Positions 11,601 through 24,600 of a stretch of 64,000 bases of DNA are shown one piece after another. Under the pieces are notes generated by a model. That model ran no database searches. It saw only the letters and a list, made by a program, of their open reading frames with translations, and was not told where the DNA came from. This DNA comes from Musa acuminata AAA Group (lineage: Eukaryota; Streptophyta; Magnoliopsida; Zingiberales; Musaceae). Position numbers and translations under genes: made by a program. Location: contig NC_088330.1 in NCBI RefSeq assembly GCF_036884655.1, forward strand, positions 29,459,501 through 29,523,500, read 5' to 3'. Position 1 is the first letter of the stretch; each line of letters starts with the position of its first letter.

Positions 11601-14600
11601 GTGTTTTATGACCTAGAAACATCTTCCTAAAGCATTTATAATTATCCCTTTTATAATAGTGATTTGCTCTTCCTTTGGATATACGGGTCAATTAATCGAA
11701 TCACGTAAATATGATGTTCTTGTCTATTTTATTTTTCTATTTTATTATCTTTGTTATATTATCAAATTACCTTTTGGTAAATTTCTTAGGCCAGCTTTAA
11801 TATTTTCTTATATAACCATGGCATATTCAATGCATGAATTATCTTTCTGATGGTGTTGGTTCAAAAATTGATGCTTCTGCTTCTACAATGGCAACGGTTT
11901 GAGACCTACTATTTATTATTATAAATGTAACATTTGTGATCGGGCTGACTGATTAGTGTTACATTTCATGTTCGTTCCTATTGTCTTTCTGAAATGCTTG
12001 CTTTAACGTAAGCAATGTGATAATTAAGTTAAATGAAAGAAATGGATTTAGGTACCGACAAAGATATCCACGAGTCCATATCAGGACTGTCAAAACCTGG
12101 GCCCGGCAGATACTTCAGGGGATCCTCTACTTGCACAGTCATGATCCGCCGGTGATACACAGAGACCTCAAGTGTGACAACATTTTTGTCAATGGCCACC
12201 TCGGGCAACTCAAGATTGGTGATCTCGGCCTGGCTGCCATGCTCCGGGAAGCCCACTGCGCGCACAGTGTCATAGGTATCCAACTATTCCCTCACCAGTT
12301 TCAATCCCTGACTTCGGCGACGATACACGTCTGTCTGCAAGTCTAGGCTTAATGGGGGGGATTCATAGAGTCCGATGCTTGTGGCTTAGTGTGTCTTGGT
12401 CGATTCATTAAATCAGATCGTTTGCTTGACTGGAATAACTTAATGGTCCCTAATGAGTACACCACTCTTTGCATCAGGAACGCCCGAGTTCATGGCGCCG
12501 GAAGTCTACGAAGAAGAATACAACGAGCTTGTTGATATATACTCCTTCGGCATGTGCGTGCTGGAGATGCTGACCTCTGAATACCCCTATAGCGAGTGCT
12601 CCAATCCAGCTCAGATTTATAAGAAAGTTACCTCAGTAAGAGCATAAGCAACTGGTATCTTAATGCCATGTTCATCCTATTCCTATCTCCTTTCCTCGAA
12701 CTTCACTACCGAGCATTTTGAATTGACTTTTAATCTTACTAGGGGAAATTGCCTGATGCTTTCCATCGCATCCGAGACCCCCAAGCAAAGCGTTTCATCG
12801 GGAGGTGCCTAGAAACGGTCTCCAAGAGATCATCGGCTAAGGAGCTCCTTCACGATCCCTTTCTATCGTTTGAAGATCGTCCTACTACTTCGCCAAGCTT
12901 CAAGAGTCCATCTCATGAGGTTAAGAACATCGTCCATGGAGATTATGATCCCTCACATGCGACAGATGGCCCCGGAGCCACCAGTCCTGTAGCGAAGCGT
13001 ACGGACATGACGATTACCGGCAAGATGAATCCTGAGGACGATACTATCTTCCTCAAAGTGCAGATTTCTGATCGAGAAGGTACGGAACTTTTTGTTCAAA
13101 TCCACTCCAAGCTATGCACAATTTATTTAGGTCGGATCTTATAATGCTTTGAGCTTTGTTGTTGGTTGATTTTTATTGTATGAGTCATTAGTGATACACA
13201 GAATGGCATACAGTGGTAAACTAGTGGCATATATGTTCTCAACATACATACATACATACATACATACATACATAGTTCATTAGCAAGTATGCATGAAAGT
13301 TAGATGTGCTCCTAACCTGAATGTTCCAGGGATCAAAAGAACATATCTTTACTGTGTTATGAGCCAATCCACGAAAGACTAATTTGATCTTAAATAAAAT
13401 TTCTTTAAGCTTGTGATCTCTTGCAGCCCTATATATATTCGTACGAGCATTATATAGAATTATGATAAATTTGTACTAGCGTGACGTTTTGCTACTTATT
13501 TTGCATCAGGTAAGATGAGCAACATATATTTTCCTTTCGACATCGTTGGCGACACATCAATAGATGTGGCCAATGAGATGGTAAAAGAGCTGGACTTAAC
13601 AGATCGAGAAGCATCAGAGATAGCAGAGATGATAGCCCAGGAGATATCAAGGTTGGTGCCTGGTTGGAGGGAAGGTGCTCCCGAGGACTGTCACCATGTA
13701 TACAACTATGTGGAAGATGACCAGGACGGAAGCAACCATCCTTTCTACTGCCTCTCCTCCCCTACGTCCTCCCAAGGGTCAGAATTTGGGGGAAGCTCTT
13801 CTCAGGGGATCTTCTGCCAGCAGCACAATCCTCGCCAAGTAGACTGGCTTGGAGGTATGTAAGCATACCCACACTCTTGATTGATATATAATCGCGGGGT
13901 CATCTTATTTATAATGTGCTCATGTGAGGCCAGCTTTGGGTCGTCGTCTATGGACTTAAAGCGAGTTCAGCTCGAAAATGTGATATTTGAGTAAGATAGA
14001 CTCAGTTCTAAATTGAAGGCCATTATCAGACCAAAAACTAATGATCATAATTTATACGAATGATCAGCATATATATATATCTATGTGCATGTGTTGGAAA
14101 TTTATCTTAGGCATAATGAAGGAATTTATTTCATTCTCTGCGACTATCGATCCAAGGAGTAGTTGACAAAAGAAAGAAAAGAGAAGTTGGTCCTTAACAT
14201 TACTTTGCTAACTAGTAGATCGACTTTTGCTTTTGTGCAGATAGCCTGTTCCAAGATGATGACGACAAGAGCTCTGTTCATTCGAGTAAATATTCTGCAG
14301 TGAACTACACCTCAGGTGGTGAGCTAGAAAGCGATGGCAGCTTCCACCGAAAGGAACCGATGCCGCTGGTACCCAGCAGTAGCCGCTGCAAATGGACAAG
14401 GTTTTGTCCCGAGGACAGCTCCGCCGAGGATGACAACATAAGCCATAAACTCCACGAGAAGTGCAACATTTTGACAGAGGCCTCGCACGTTGGTGGAGGC
14501 AAGAGGCGTGTCGACAGCCGGCGGTTAATGAGGAACCAGTCGATGATGGACGTGCGAAGCCAGCTGCTGCACAAAGCTCTGGTGGAGGAGCTAAACAAGC

Positions 14601-14725
14601 GCATGTTTAAGACGGTTGGTGCGGTCGAGAACATAGGGTTCCAAGTGCCATATGATGGCCTCCGAGGAGTCTCTCGAGGAGACTATCGGAAGAAAAAGTA
14701 TGGGCCTGAGCGGCAAAGATGTTGA
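8624..14725 (+). CDS. WNK: WNK-type serine/threonine protein kinase, 8 exons, 636 aa
   Basis: The coding exons I can splice with GT-AG sites are 8624-8719, 10085-10122, 10236-10463, 12052-12275, 12478-12635, 12743-13079, 13510-13854 and 14241-14725; phases agree throughout. The kinase domain spans about residues 33-290. The glycine loop GRGAVKIVY holds the WNK-type Lys (43), and subdomain II reads EVAWNQ with Asn where ordinary kinases have Lys, the hallmark of 'with no lysine' kinases. HRDLKCDN (157-164) and DLG (178-180) give the catalytic loop and metal site, and GTPEFMAPE follows. Residues about 346-412 ([20 protein letters not shown] onward) form the conserved C-terminal OSR1/PF2-like domain. 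The tail has the family motif with [12 protein letters not shown] and ends YGPERQRC. Known plant WNKs act in cytosolic signalling (ion/osmotic responses, flowering time). The start is at 8624, or possibly the in-frame ATG at 8639. The copy looks intact; introns 1 and 3 exceed 1.3 kb. Confidence 0.95.
8844..8861. repeat. (AT)n microsatellite in WNK intron 1
   Basis: Simple AT dinucleotide run of nine units. Confidence 0.9.
11453..11800 (+). mobile_element. Solo LTR of a Ty1/copia element in WNK intron 3
   Basis: The 348-bp block starts TGTTAGTTTGGCAAGTC and ends near AGCTTTAA. It aligns end to end with the 5' LTR of the copia element at 43891-48533: shared phrases include AAGCTTGTTATTTCCTATTG, GTAGTTTCA.GTGTTTTATG and TACCTTTTGGTAAATTTCTT. 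No PBS, gag or pol follows, so it is a solo LTR left by recombination. It has the same orientation as the host gene. Its own promoter and polyadenylation signals could in principle affect WNK transcripts; that is inference. Confidence 0.85.
13243..13274. repeat. (CATA)8 microsatellite in WNK intron 6
   Basis: Eight uninterrupted CATA units. Confidence 0.95.
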
Positions 14726-15838
14726 AGGCTCTTCCCAGGGAAACCTCTCAGCCATGTTTCTGATGCTAATATATAATATGCATGTGACCTGGAGTTGTTG
14801 ACCACGTGTGTAAAATTGTGAATATTTGTCATCCTACGTGTGTGCGCGCGTTATGTGACTAGCTATCTTGGTAGAATGCCTATGGCCAGATGGGCTACAG
14901 CTTTTTGATCGATATCTTACTCTGCCTCGAGCAAAGTGTTGTTTTTGACTTCTTAGTTCTGATGAGAGATGATCTCAATGTTATTCAATAAGTTTAGTTG
15001 TTTTTAAAAATATTAATTAATTTAGTTGGTAAATATTTTGACAGTTAATCATAAATATTAATTATTCTCGCTTTCATCACGTACCCTTTCAAAATAAAAA
15101 AAATTAGCCAATCCTAATTCAAAAAGCTCAAAACACAATAGTCCACTTACATCGATCTTAGTTTTAATATGACTCAGATCAAAATAGCACTCACTCAAAT
15201 AAGAGTAACCACCAAGGGGGTATGACAGCTCTATAAAAGGACTTAGGGCTCATCTCATCCTATAAGACAAGAGGTGTGCTCTCATCTAAAGGTAATTAAA
15301 GAAGTCCATAGCAAGAGACTAATCGACTCTAGCTATTCTAACCTCAAAAGAGAGAATAGAGGAGAAGAGAGAAGGGAGAAACTCTATGAGGAATAGCCAA
15401 TCCTTCCAACCGTAACCTTCTTCCTTGAGTTCAATAGCTGAAGCCCAACATCAAGTTCCACTCAATTACGATGACAAGCCTTCGACACTTGTTGCCTATT
15501 GTCTAAACCTGAGGAGGAGGTTTCATTAACAAGAGAGAACGAGATCAAAATTAGCAACAATATGTGATCTACTGAGAGAACTTAGGTGATGTCCAAAAAC
15601 AACTTACACTCTATGTGCTTATTAGTCCACTCATGTATTTTTAATTTTGTTTCTTTTAAGTCTTTAGTTAGCACTTAAGCTTTATAAGCAATAGAGGTTG
15701 TTCATTTTTGGTTTTACGCTTGATCTTTTAGCAATAGTTCTCTCCTCTACTAAATTTTTATCCAAAAGATAATATCGAGTTAATAGATCGTCGAACCCAT
15801 ACCTCATACGAATCAGGTCATACTAGAGCAATGATCTT
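14726..15838 (+). other. WNK 3' flank and probable gypsy LTR region
   Basis: The first few hundred bases should hold the WNK 3' UTR; no clear poly(A) signal was fixed. From about 15.1 kb the sequence looks like an LTR: a TATA-like CTCTATAAAAGGACTTAGGG at about 15230, then a leader running toward the gypsy gag remnant. LTR ends were not found. Confidence 0.4.
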
Positions 15839-17300
15839 GTGGATGGTGCCTATAAGACATATATTAAATGTTGGGCAAAGAACCTACAAAAGTTAGAGTT
15901 CATGCTACGCTCACCCGATAGAAGCAACAATGATAGGGTGGCGGCCAATAACCTAATAGCCTTGGTTGACCTTACTACCCATATGTCAGTATTAGCCCAA
16001 CAAATAGAGATCATGATAGGCTGGATGTAGGTCCAAAACTAACCCTACAGTAAAGGATATCCGAGTAAAGAATATTATGGCAAAGGAGATAGAGTCATCT
16101 TCATCCAAGATGTGCAGTCAAGAAGAAGATGTTATCGAGTAGAACATCGCAGCAAGGACTCGACTCTTTCGAGTCAAGACTCGAATCGACATATCCTTGT
16201 ACAATAGCTTAATTAATAATGAGGTATTAGACTTATGAGTCTAATAAATCAACTTAAAATTTACTTTGATCTATATAATTATGATAGTAAGAATAGGGTG
16301 ATGCTTATGTGACTCAAGTTGATTGGACACATGCTCACATGGTGGAAAACTTATCTTTTGTCCAACAACGATGAAGATATGTTATGGACATGATTCACAA
16401 GACTCATATGAGAAGAGTTTTCCCTTATGAGATATCTCGAAGAAAGATGGAGAAAGCGACACTACCTATGTCAAGAAAGGGATCAGTCTATGCAAAAATA
16501 CACCATCGAGTTTTGATAACAAGCGGTGACACTTAGAATCTCCATTGATGATCACTCGATAATTATTAAATACATCATCAACCTCCATGCCAAGATCGAT
16601 ACATAAGTGAGTCTCTTTAAAACTCAAAACATCAAGAGGGCAATCATAATAGCAATGACAATTGAGAAGAAGAATCAAACTCACACCGAAAAGAATATAG
16701 GGAAGGCTAAAGGGAAGCCCATGAAAGGTTCACCCTATAGAGGGCAATCATAATAGCAATGACAATTATTTCTTCCAAAAGAAATAATTTATTCTATGAA
16801 CATTATAAAATTATAAGTCATACACTATAGTAGTGTTGAAAGGTTCACCCTAAACTCCTTTTGAAGAAATAAAAGAAGAACAACTAGAATCAGCATCAGA
16901 CAACCACAACCATGAACAAATGAAGCTAGCACTAGTTTCACATGTACTAGAGTTCAATCATGGAGAATAAAAAAATTCGAAGATAAGTTGCTCAATTTAT
17001 TAAGAGTGATGTCATTTAGTCAAGTAGTTCACCTTGCGGCTCATCGATGGTGATGATTCAAAAAAAAAGATAAAGGTTGGTGCATATGCATCAACTATGG
17101 CTCTTGGAAGAAGATTATAAAAAAAAATCGATACCCCACGATGGATCAATGATTTGCTAGATCAACTACAACCTGTTATAGTCTTTTTAAAGTTAGAACT
17201 TAAATTAGGATATCATTAAGTTCAAATCCAAAAGAAGATACTTAGAAAACAACATTCAAGACAAAATGAGGACTGTTTGAGTAGTCAGTGATGTCTTTCA
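15839..17300 (+). mobile_element. Degenerate Ty3/gypsy element, part 1 (gag to RT)
   Basis: Gypsy gag remnants at about 16260-16690 include a WWKTYL motif, LEERWRKRHYL and ISIDDHSIIIKYIINLHAKI. After a gap, reverse-transcriptase phrases appear at about 17060-17298: a broken KDKGWCICINY (the 'DGTWRMCVDY' region), NRYPTMDQ, and a GLFE.SVMSF end. The frame is full of stops. The RT reading stops exactly at the 17301 insertion and picks up at 18624, so this is the left part of one element split by later insertions. Confidence 0.75.
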
Positions 17301-17704
17301 TGTTGAATCTTATATTTTGATGATGAAATAAATCGATAAGTTTATGAAATTAATATACTTTTGAGCTAAGTGATATAGAAAAATATCTTGATTATAGAAT
17401 TAGACTACCAAGGGGTTAACTTTTAAGCAGGAGAGTTGAACATTGTGCTGAGAAATTATTGTATCAAAAATTTAATGTTAAGCTTAAGGAATGATCGATG
17501 TGCTAGAGATCGAACTTCAAGCTAAAGGTTCAGACATCATAATAGAAGGATTAGATATTGCACCGAAAGATTGAATGTCATGGGAAAGTTGATATGCTAG
17601 TAGAATACGCGATATACCGAAGGAAAGGGCAATGCACTAAAAGTTCAGACTAAATGTTAGAAGATCAAATAATATGTCGAAAGAGCATACAATATACCAA
17701 AAAC

Positions 17705-17707
<3 letters not shown>

Positions 17708-17737
<30 letters not shown>
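17708..17737. repeat. (AT)n microsatellite
   Basis: Fifteen AT units inside the solo LTR. Confidence 0.95.
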
Positions 17738-17741
<4 letters not shown>

Positions 17742-18573
17742 TGTATGATTGATTTATCAAGGTCTTAATCAAGATTATTTTTTTATCAATTTAAGTCGAT
17801 ATTAGAATGAAACAAAGTCCATTTATAAAAAAAGTCATTGAGCTCGAAGTCGAGCTGAATTAGCATTATTTGTGCTATATTAGCTTTTTTGATGGTAGTA
17901 CCACCTAGGGTGGTGGTAGTACCACTCAAAATTCAAATTTTATTATGGTAGTATCACTATAGTTTAGATTTGCAACATTAAAAGTTACAAGAGTAGTACC
18001 ACCCAATGTCAGCGATAGTATCACTTGTATTTTAAAATTTATGGGGATTTAACTTTATGGCTTCATTTTTGAAGCCTTTTGGAGCTTATACATAGCCTAC
18101 TTAGGCTTAGTTAATATATCATCTATTCTTAAGCTAGTGAAGTATTGTAAGCTCTCATTTTGAGTATAGTTTGAGTCTTCTTCTTCTCTTAATTTTGGTT
18201 ATAATTTTAAGTTGTAAAAGATAAAATATCTTGTATAAAAAGAAAGTGTGAAGGTTATCTCATAAGCTTAAAAAAAATGATAGAGTTGTAATAAGGATAG
18301 TTAATCTTCGTCCATTTGAAAGACGATTAGTAATGAAAGCCGATGGCCTCGAGAAAAGAGGAATCGGGAGTGGACATAGGTGGAGAAGACCAAACCACTA
18401 TATATTAGTTTATCTCTCTTTACTTGTCCTATTACTTATTATTTTATCTTATTCTCTTTACTTACAACTTTAACCTAATTAATCATATTTTTAAAATATA
18501 TTAATTTTTTTTATCAAGTTTTAAAATTAATTAAAAATGCTATTACATTAATTAAACAAATCACCCCTCACCA

Positions 18574-18615
18574 CCCCCCCCCCCCCCCCCCCCCCCCCCC
18601 TCCCCCCTCCCCCCC
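18574..18615. repeat. Poly-C tract
   Basis: Twenty-seven uninterrupted C followed by two shorter C runs broken by single T. It lies next to the 3' end of the solo LTR. A poly-G counterpart sits at the matching place in the reverse copy (60908-60918). Confidence 0.95.
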
Positions 18616-18623
18616 TTGTAATA

Positions 18624-20161
18624 TTTCGATCTTTGCAATGCACGCTATCTTCATGTGACTCATGGATGATGTGCTATGCCCTTATATTAGGATTTCATTA
18701 TCGTTTACATCAATTACATCCTCATTTATAGTAAGACTTAGAAAAAAATATGTTGAGCTCATGCAAAAGGTGTTCTAGCTTTTGATGAAGCACCAACAAT
18801 GACTCAACCAAAAGTAGTGCTAATTTGGCAAAAGAAATCTTAGCTATCTTGGCTTCATCATTTGGAGGATGAATCCAAATCAACTTGGACAAGGTCGAGG
18901 CAATCTGAGAGTGACCCAAACCAAGGATGGTGACAAAAGTTTAGAGTTTTTTAGGTGCATGTCAATACCTATATAAATTCATCCAAAACTTTTCTGTTCT
19001 TGTGGCTTCTGTATTCTTGTAGCTCCTTTACATTCCTTCACTAAGGTAGGTTAAAGATTTGAGTAGATGAAAAAGCATGATGATACATTCCATATGCCAA
19101 AGAAGAAAATCGGTAAGAAACCTATGCTAGTCTTGCTAAATCTATAACGGTCGTTTAAGTTGGAAGTGGATGTATTGAAGTATGCGATAGAAGCTGTTTG
19201 ATACAAGATGGCCAACCTTGGCATGCCACTCTAAGATTTTTTAAGGATCTTAGAAGAATTATCCAACTTATAATAAAGAATTGCTCATGCTACATTAAGT
19301 AATCAAACATTGATGTGTGTATCTCATAAAAGGAGATGATTGTCTACATCGACTATTAGCCATGTTAATACCTGCAAAAACAATCTAAGTTGCAGCAAAC
19401 ATGACACATGAAGTGGATGCCATATTTATAATAATTTAACTTAGTGATCAAGTACAAAAAGGGAGTGCAAAATAAGTTAGCTGACAACATATTGTTATGA
19501 CCCTTGATTTTAAGTCTTTGCTTATTTGTGTATATGTTGATAATACATAGTTTTTACAAAGACTAAGCGAATATGTATATGGATGATCTAAAATTCAAAA
19601 ACACCATAAAGAAAGTCAAAGAAAATATCGATATGGAATTCATGCTTCAAGGAGGATTGCTCTACAAAGGTGCTTAGCTTTGTATACTGAAAAAAACAAA
19701 TCATGTGAATTCGATGGGAGAAACACACTAGTCGAAAGCCACAAGATACTTTAGTATAAACAAGACTTTGATAGACCTACAATGACATGTTTACTAGCTC
19801 CGAATCTAGTAAGATGTTCTTAATTCTTGTGAGGATGTGTCCATTATAGCGCTTCAAAGCTGGCCAACTAGAAATTGGAGTTGTACACTTCATTGCCCAT
19901 TCTATCGCAACTATAGAAAAACATATCTATAGACTTCTTGGGAGGTGGTGTTGATGCCTTGTAAGAATGCAATCACTGGAGAAGAACTTGATTATTCTTA
20001 CAACATATGTAGACACACTTTAGCCTTTTAGGTTCCATCATGTCCAACCATGACAAGTGTTTCTTGAGTAGCTTTTGAAGTTCACTCTAGACCTTAATAG
20101 ACACCAAATTGAAGAAGAGCATAACCTTCTATCAGCAAATTGATGACTAAAATAAAGTAGT
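18624..20161 (+). mobile_element. Degenerate Ty3/gypsy element, part 2 (RT, RNase H, integrase)
   Basis: It continues the RT (MDDVLCPY, then ILIYSKT), then a FGKRNLSYLG block and PLHSLTKVG. RNase H-like phrases follow (KPMLVLLNL, SFKLEVDVLKYAIEAV, VIKYKKGVQNKLAD near 19470). The integrase starts with GGLLYKGA at about 19650 and HKTLIDLQ..., and runs through KLELYTSLPI and IDFLGGG. It breaks off at about 20161 within the stretch that should read HPQTDGQTEVV, exactly at the copia insertion, and continues at 25975. Stops and frameshifts throughout. Confidence 0.8.
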
Positions 20162-20319
20162 TGTTAGAAATAAAATAAAGAAGATGTTATTTATGTTTGA
20201 TACGGTGGTCCCTACTTGTACACGTTAGGAGGGAGAATTTTCCTCAATAGAGCTGCGATATTTTATCATGTAGTTGGGAAAATTTTAACTATTATCAAGA
20301 GAAATCTTAGCTATTATCA
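20162..20319 (-). repeat. 3' LTR of the minus-strand copia element
   Basis: 158 bp, with TGTTAG..ATTATCA ends as read on the + strand. It matches 25819-25974, including TTATTTATGTTTGATA and TTTTAACTATTATCAA. Confidence 0.9.
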
Positions 20320-20329
20320 TGCCTCCACA

Positions 20330-23300
20330 AGACGGTGTTCCTGTCAAGAATGCCGATCTTGGACCGATGCGATGAAAATGGTTTACAGGCGAAAGGCTTC
20401 ATGAGTGACTCTGCTAGTTGATCAGTCATGTATGTATGTGAGAAACATGTAAATATTGTTTGATAACTTATTCTTACATGAAGTGAAAGTCGCTGGTTAT
20501 GTGTTTCATGTATGAGTGGAATACTGGATTGAGACATAGGTAAGTGGCTCCGATATTGTCATAATATATTGTTGGAGTAGAGGTAGAGTTGATGTCAAGT
20601 TCCTTGAGTATATTCGTGACCCAATTGAGTTATGCAGCAATGGTTGCAATTTCACGATATTTAGCTTCAGTTGTAGATCGTGCAATTATCTTTTACTTCT
20701 TAGAACTCCAATTGACTAGATTAGCTCCAAGGAAGATAATATACCCCGACGTGGATGTTTTGTCATCAAAATTCTCTACCCAATCAGCATTAATAAAGGC
20801 ATGGAGATGAATAGAGGAGTGTTTGCAAAAAAAGAGGCTATGATTGAGAGTCCTGTGAAGATATCATAAGATTCGTTTAACTGCAAACCAATGCATAGTA
20901 AATGGCCGATTCATGAATTGTAATAATTTATTTACCGCAAATGAGATATCTGGATGGGTGAGAGATAAGTACTTGACGGTATTGAGTTAGGTCCGTAGTA
21001 GCGCTTCCATCATATAGTTTGAGTGACTCACTAGTAGACAAAGGAGTTATAACCGCTTTTGCATCCTACATATTCATCTTTGATAACATATTTTGAATAT
21101 ACTTTCTTTATGATAGGAAGAGTCTTGTATATGTTGCTTCCACTCCCAAAAAGTAGCTTAAGGTTCCTAGATCTTTAAAGGAGAAACGATCTGCTAAATG
21201 CTTGAAGAATGCCTTGATTTCCAGAGGATTATTGTCCATGATAATAATATCATCCACATATACCAGAAGATATATTGTATTGCTACTTTGGTGACGGAGA
21301 AATAATGAGGTATCAGACTTGGAGTTGATGAAGCTATTTGATGTCAAAAACGAGCCAAGTTCGGTGTACCAAGCTTTTGGAGCTTGACAAAGTCCATAAA
21401 TAGCTTTTTGGAGTTTACAAACATGCCTTGAATACTAAGAGTGGATGAAGCCAGTAAGTTGCTGCATAAAAACATCTTTAGTTAGAGTCCCATGTAAAAA
21501 GGCATTATTAACATCAAGTTGTCGTAAATGCCAACCTTTTGAGATAACCAAACTCCAAATGAATGTGGGTTTAACAACGGGAATGAATGTCATTATGAAG
21601 TCAACACTAGGACGTTAATAAAACCCTTTGGTCACTAGATGTGCTTTATATCTGGCAACGGATCCATCTGAGTTCTACTTAATTCGAAAGACCCACTTAC
21701 ACCCGATGATATTTTGTGTGGGATGAGTGAGTACAAGAGTCCATGTAGAATTATGGAGGAGGACATCATATTCTTCACATATAGATTTAAGCTAGTATAG
21801 AGATTTTTGAGCTTGAGTAATTGTGGTAGGTTCATAGGTCTCTAACGAGGATTTTGTGATAACATGTAGGTCAAGGATTTATCATAGTTTAAAGATACCA
21901 CTTTTGGATCGTGTTATCATTAGATGTGTAAGGGCTATAGGTTATGTTGTAGGTATGGGCAGTGGAGATGTACCGACACTGGTTTGAGGTACTTTAGTAT
22001 CACTGGTCCTAGGTAGTGGTTGTGTTGGCATTACTTCAGTAGTTAGGGAACCTTGTGAAGAGGGGAGAAGAGCAATGGTGGGGGTGAGGAGCTGCTGAAC
22101 TGGGAGAAGAAGATAGTGTGGATATTGAGGAGAAGGACTGGATAGTGTTATAGGATCAATAGTGTACTCTAGTGATGTATATTTGTTGGAGTAGGGTGCA
22201 CAACAGGAAACTCAGGGTTTTGAAATAGAAAGGTAGACTCCACAAAAATAACATGATGTGATATAAAGACTTTTTGAGTTTGGAGTTCGTAGCATCGAAA
22301 TGCATTATGTTCAAAAGAGTATATAATGAAAGTGCAAGGCTTAGATTTTGATGTTATCTTATGCAAGACATAGGAACGTAGCCATGGATAACATAAACAG
22401 TCAAATACTTTGAGTTTTGAAAGGTTTAGAGATTTATAAAATAATTTTTCAAATGGTGACTAGTACTAGAGGACTGGAGTGAGCATATGATTGATAATAT
22501 AGACAGTAGTTAGAAAGGCTGCAGGCCAAACGGTTGTTGGCATATAGGCTTGATGGAGGAGTGTGAGACTAGTTTCAACTATATATCGATGTTTGCGTTT
22601 AGCAGAACCAACTAGTTGAGAAGTATCTAGGGGTGACTTAAGGTATTGTATACCACAAGCTGAGAGATAGGATGTGAGGGCTTGATATTCACCATCGCCA
22701 TCAGAGTAAACTTTTTTAATTGTAGACTAAAAGAAGTTCTCAACTCACTTTCTAAAGTTGAAAAATATTATTGAAACTTTAGATTTATGGTGGAGAGGGT
22801 ATAATTATGTATACTTGGTAAAGTAGTCAACGAAAATGACAAAAAATCTAAACTTATCAAAAGAAGTGATTGGGGCAGGGCCCCAAACATCGGTATAAAT
22901 AATTTCAAAAGGTTTAGAGCAAGATATGGAAGAAATTCTAAAAGAGAGTCTATGACTTTCATTGCTTAAAACGAGAAAGTAATTTAGATAAAGGATGAGG
23001 GATGCCCAAGACAACAATGCCACACATCAACTAGAGCTGCAATGGAAGAGTAGACAATGTGCTGGGTGATTTGTGGAATTGACAACCACTCATATATATT
23101 GTCCTTACATTGGCCTCGGACTAAGGATGCCCCATGCTCAGATCCTTGACAAGAAAGGAGTTAGGAAAGAATTCAATTAATGTATTATTTTGGTTGAAGA
23201 ATTGAGAAACGACAATAAGATTTCGTTTGATGTGAGGTGCACACAAAACATCATCATCAAGTGTAAAAGTTGTGTTATATGAATTAAGTATTGTGGAACT

Positions 23301-24600
23301 AAGTAATGAGAATTCTTTTACCATCACCAATGATGATATCTTCATTTTCGTCATAGTTGTTATGAATGTACAAGTTTTGTAGATTAGAGGTAATGTGATG
23401 GGATGCACCAGAGTTCATAATCCAATTGTGTTGATTGGTATTCGGAGTAGTTGTGAGATTTGCTTGGGGCCAATGTAATGGAGGAGTAAGTTTGCGTCGA
23501 GATCAACAGACTTTTGCAGAGTATTCGACTTTGTCATACAGTTGGCAAACAATTCTTTGTTGACTTGGATGTTCAGGATGTTAGGGCTGAGGATAATTGA
23601 AGTAGCCGTCTTGATAGTTATGACTAAAATGTTGATGCTATGGAGGAGGGATGGTTTGTTTGGAGCTCATAAGTTCATGAGGCATCTTGGTCAAACCTTT
23701 GTTAGCAATCTTATTATACTGATTGCCCCTCCTTTTAGATTTTTAACTAACTTGAGCTGTGATGGATGATCCTGATAATTTGTCCTCTCGCTTGAGATAT
23801 ATCTCAAAGTCAGTCAACTTGTCGTAGAGTTCTTCGAATAACATTGGTGAGTCATGTGCCCGTATTGCTGCTACTAGTTCCTTGTACTCGTCCCCCAGGC
23901 TGTTAAAGGTGTGGACTATGACTCCTTCATCACTAACAGAATGACCTATCAAGGCTAAGTTATCGATGATAACTTTTATATTTTATAGATAATTGACAAT
24001 AGTACTTCCCTTTTATTTTATTTTCATGAGGCTGGATAGGAGACTAAGCATATGAGTATGTGAATGATTTGCCAAGGTGGTTTGCAACTTGCACTAGGCT
24101 TCGGTAGTAGTGTTACATAAAGACATGAGTAGGGCAAGGGATCCAACGACTGAGACTTGAATTGCTTGGAGGATGAGATGATCTTGATGTAATCATAGTT
24201 TGTGGTCCGGATTTGATATTAGATTGGGTGCTCCTGGATGCTGAGCATCGTTGGTGGACAACGGAGAGAGTCATCAACGTAGCCTAGTAGATCATAGCCA
24301 AATAGGAGATTAGAAAATTGAGCACGCTAGGATGTATAGTTACTATCTTTGGATAATTTAAAGGGGATGAAAGTTACAACATTGATGGAAATAAGGTTTC
24401 CTATATGGATAGTAATTGGAGCATCAAATGTAAATGATGAGGAAATGTTGAGGATATGTACTAATCTAAGGAAGCAAAGTGGGACTCTGCAAAGGTGGGT
24501 GAGAAGACTACTACGATTTGGTGCAATGAGTCATACTTCTTCCTTGGGACTGTTGCTGCAACGACGGTAGTGATGCCGGTGCAGATCAGCATCGCTTGAG
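20330..24600 (-). pseudogene. Broken copia gag-pol of the minus-strand element
   Basis: Pieces in order on the minus strand: gag with HTFNSLGDEYKELVAAIR (23743-23952), a protease/pre-integrase stretch with VLCAPHIKRNLIVVSQ (23121-23408), integrase with FEIIYTDVWGPAP and FVIFVDYFTKYT (22768-23023), RT with LLVYVDDIIIMDN and FKDLGTLSYFLGVE (21108-21347), and an RNase H end with DQLAESLMKPFACKPF (20307-20537). Frameshifts and stops separate them, so no full polyprotein can be made. Confidence 0.85.

Larger units (their letters stand above)
17301..18623 (+). mobile_element. Solo LTR (1.3 kb) inserted in the gypsy RT
   Basis: It starts TGTTGAATC and ends with a C-rich tract then TTGTAATA. It is flanked by TTTCA (17296-17300) and TTTCG (18624-18628), a 4/5-matching target-site duplication. 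Gypsy RT reading is interrupted at the left edge (VMSF) and resumes at the right (FDLCNA, LMDDVLCPY). Inside are a (TA)n run, GGTAGTACCACC-type repeats at about 17895-18030, and 'gagtggacataggtggagaa' near the 3' end. The same sequence recurs in reverse at about 26.9-27.9 kb and 60.9-62.4 kb. No internal genes remain. Confidence 0.8.

Noticed and set aside
14305..14634. 109-codon minus-strand ORF
   Set aside because: Antisense shadow of the last WNK exon.
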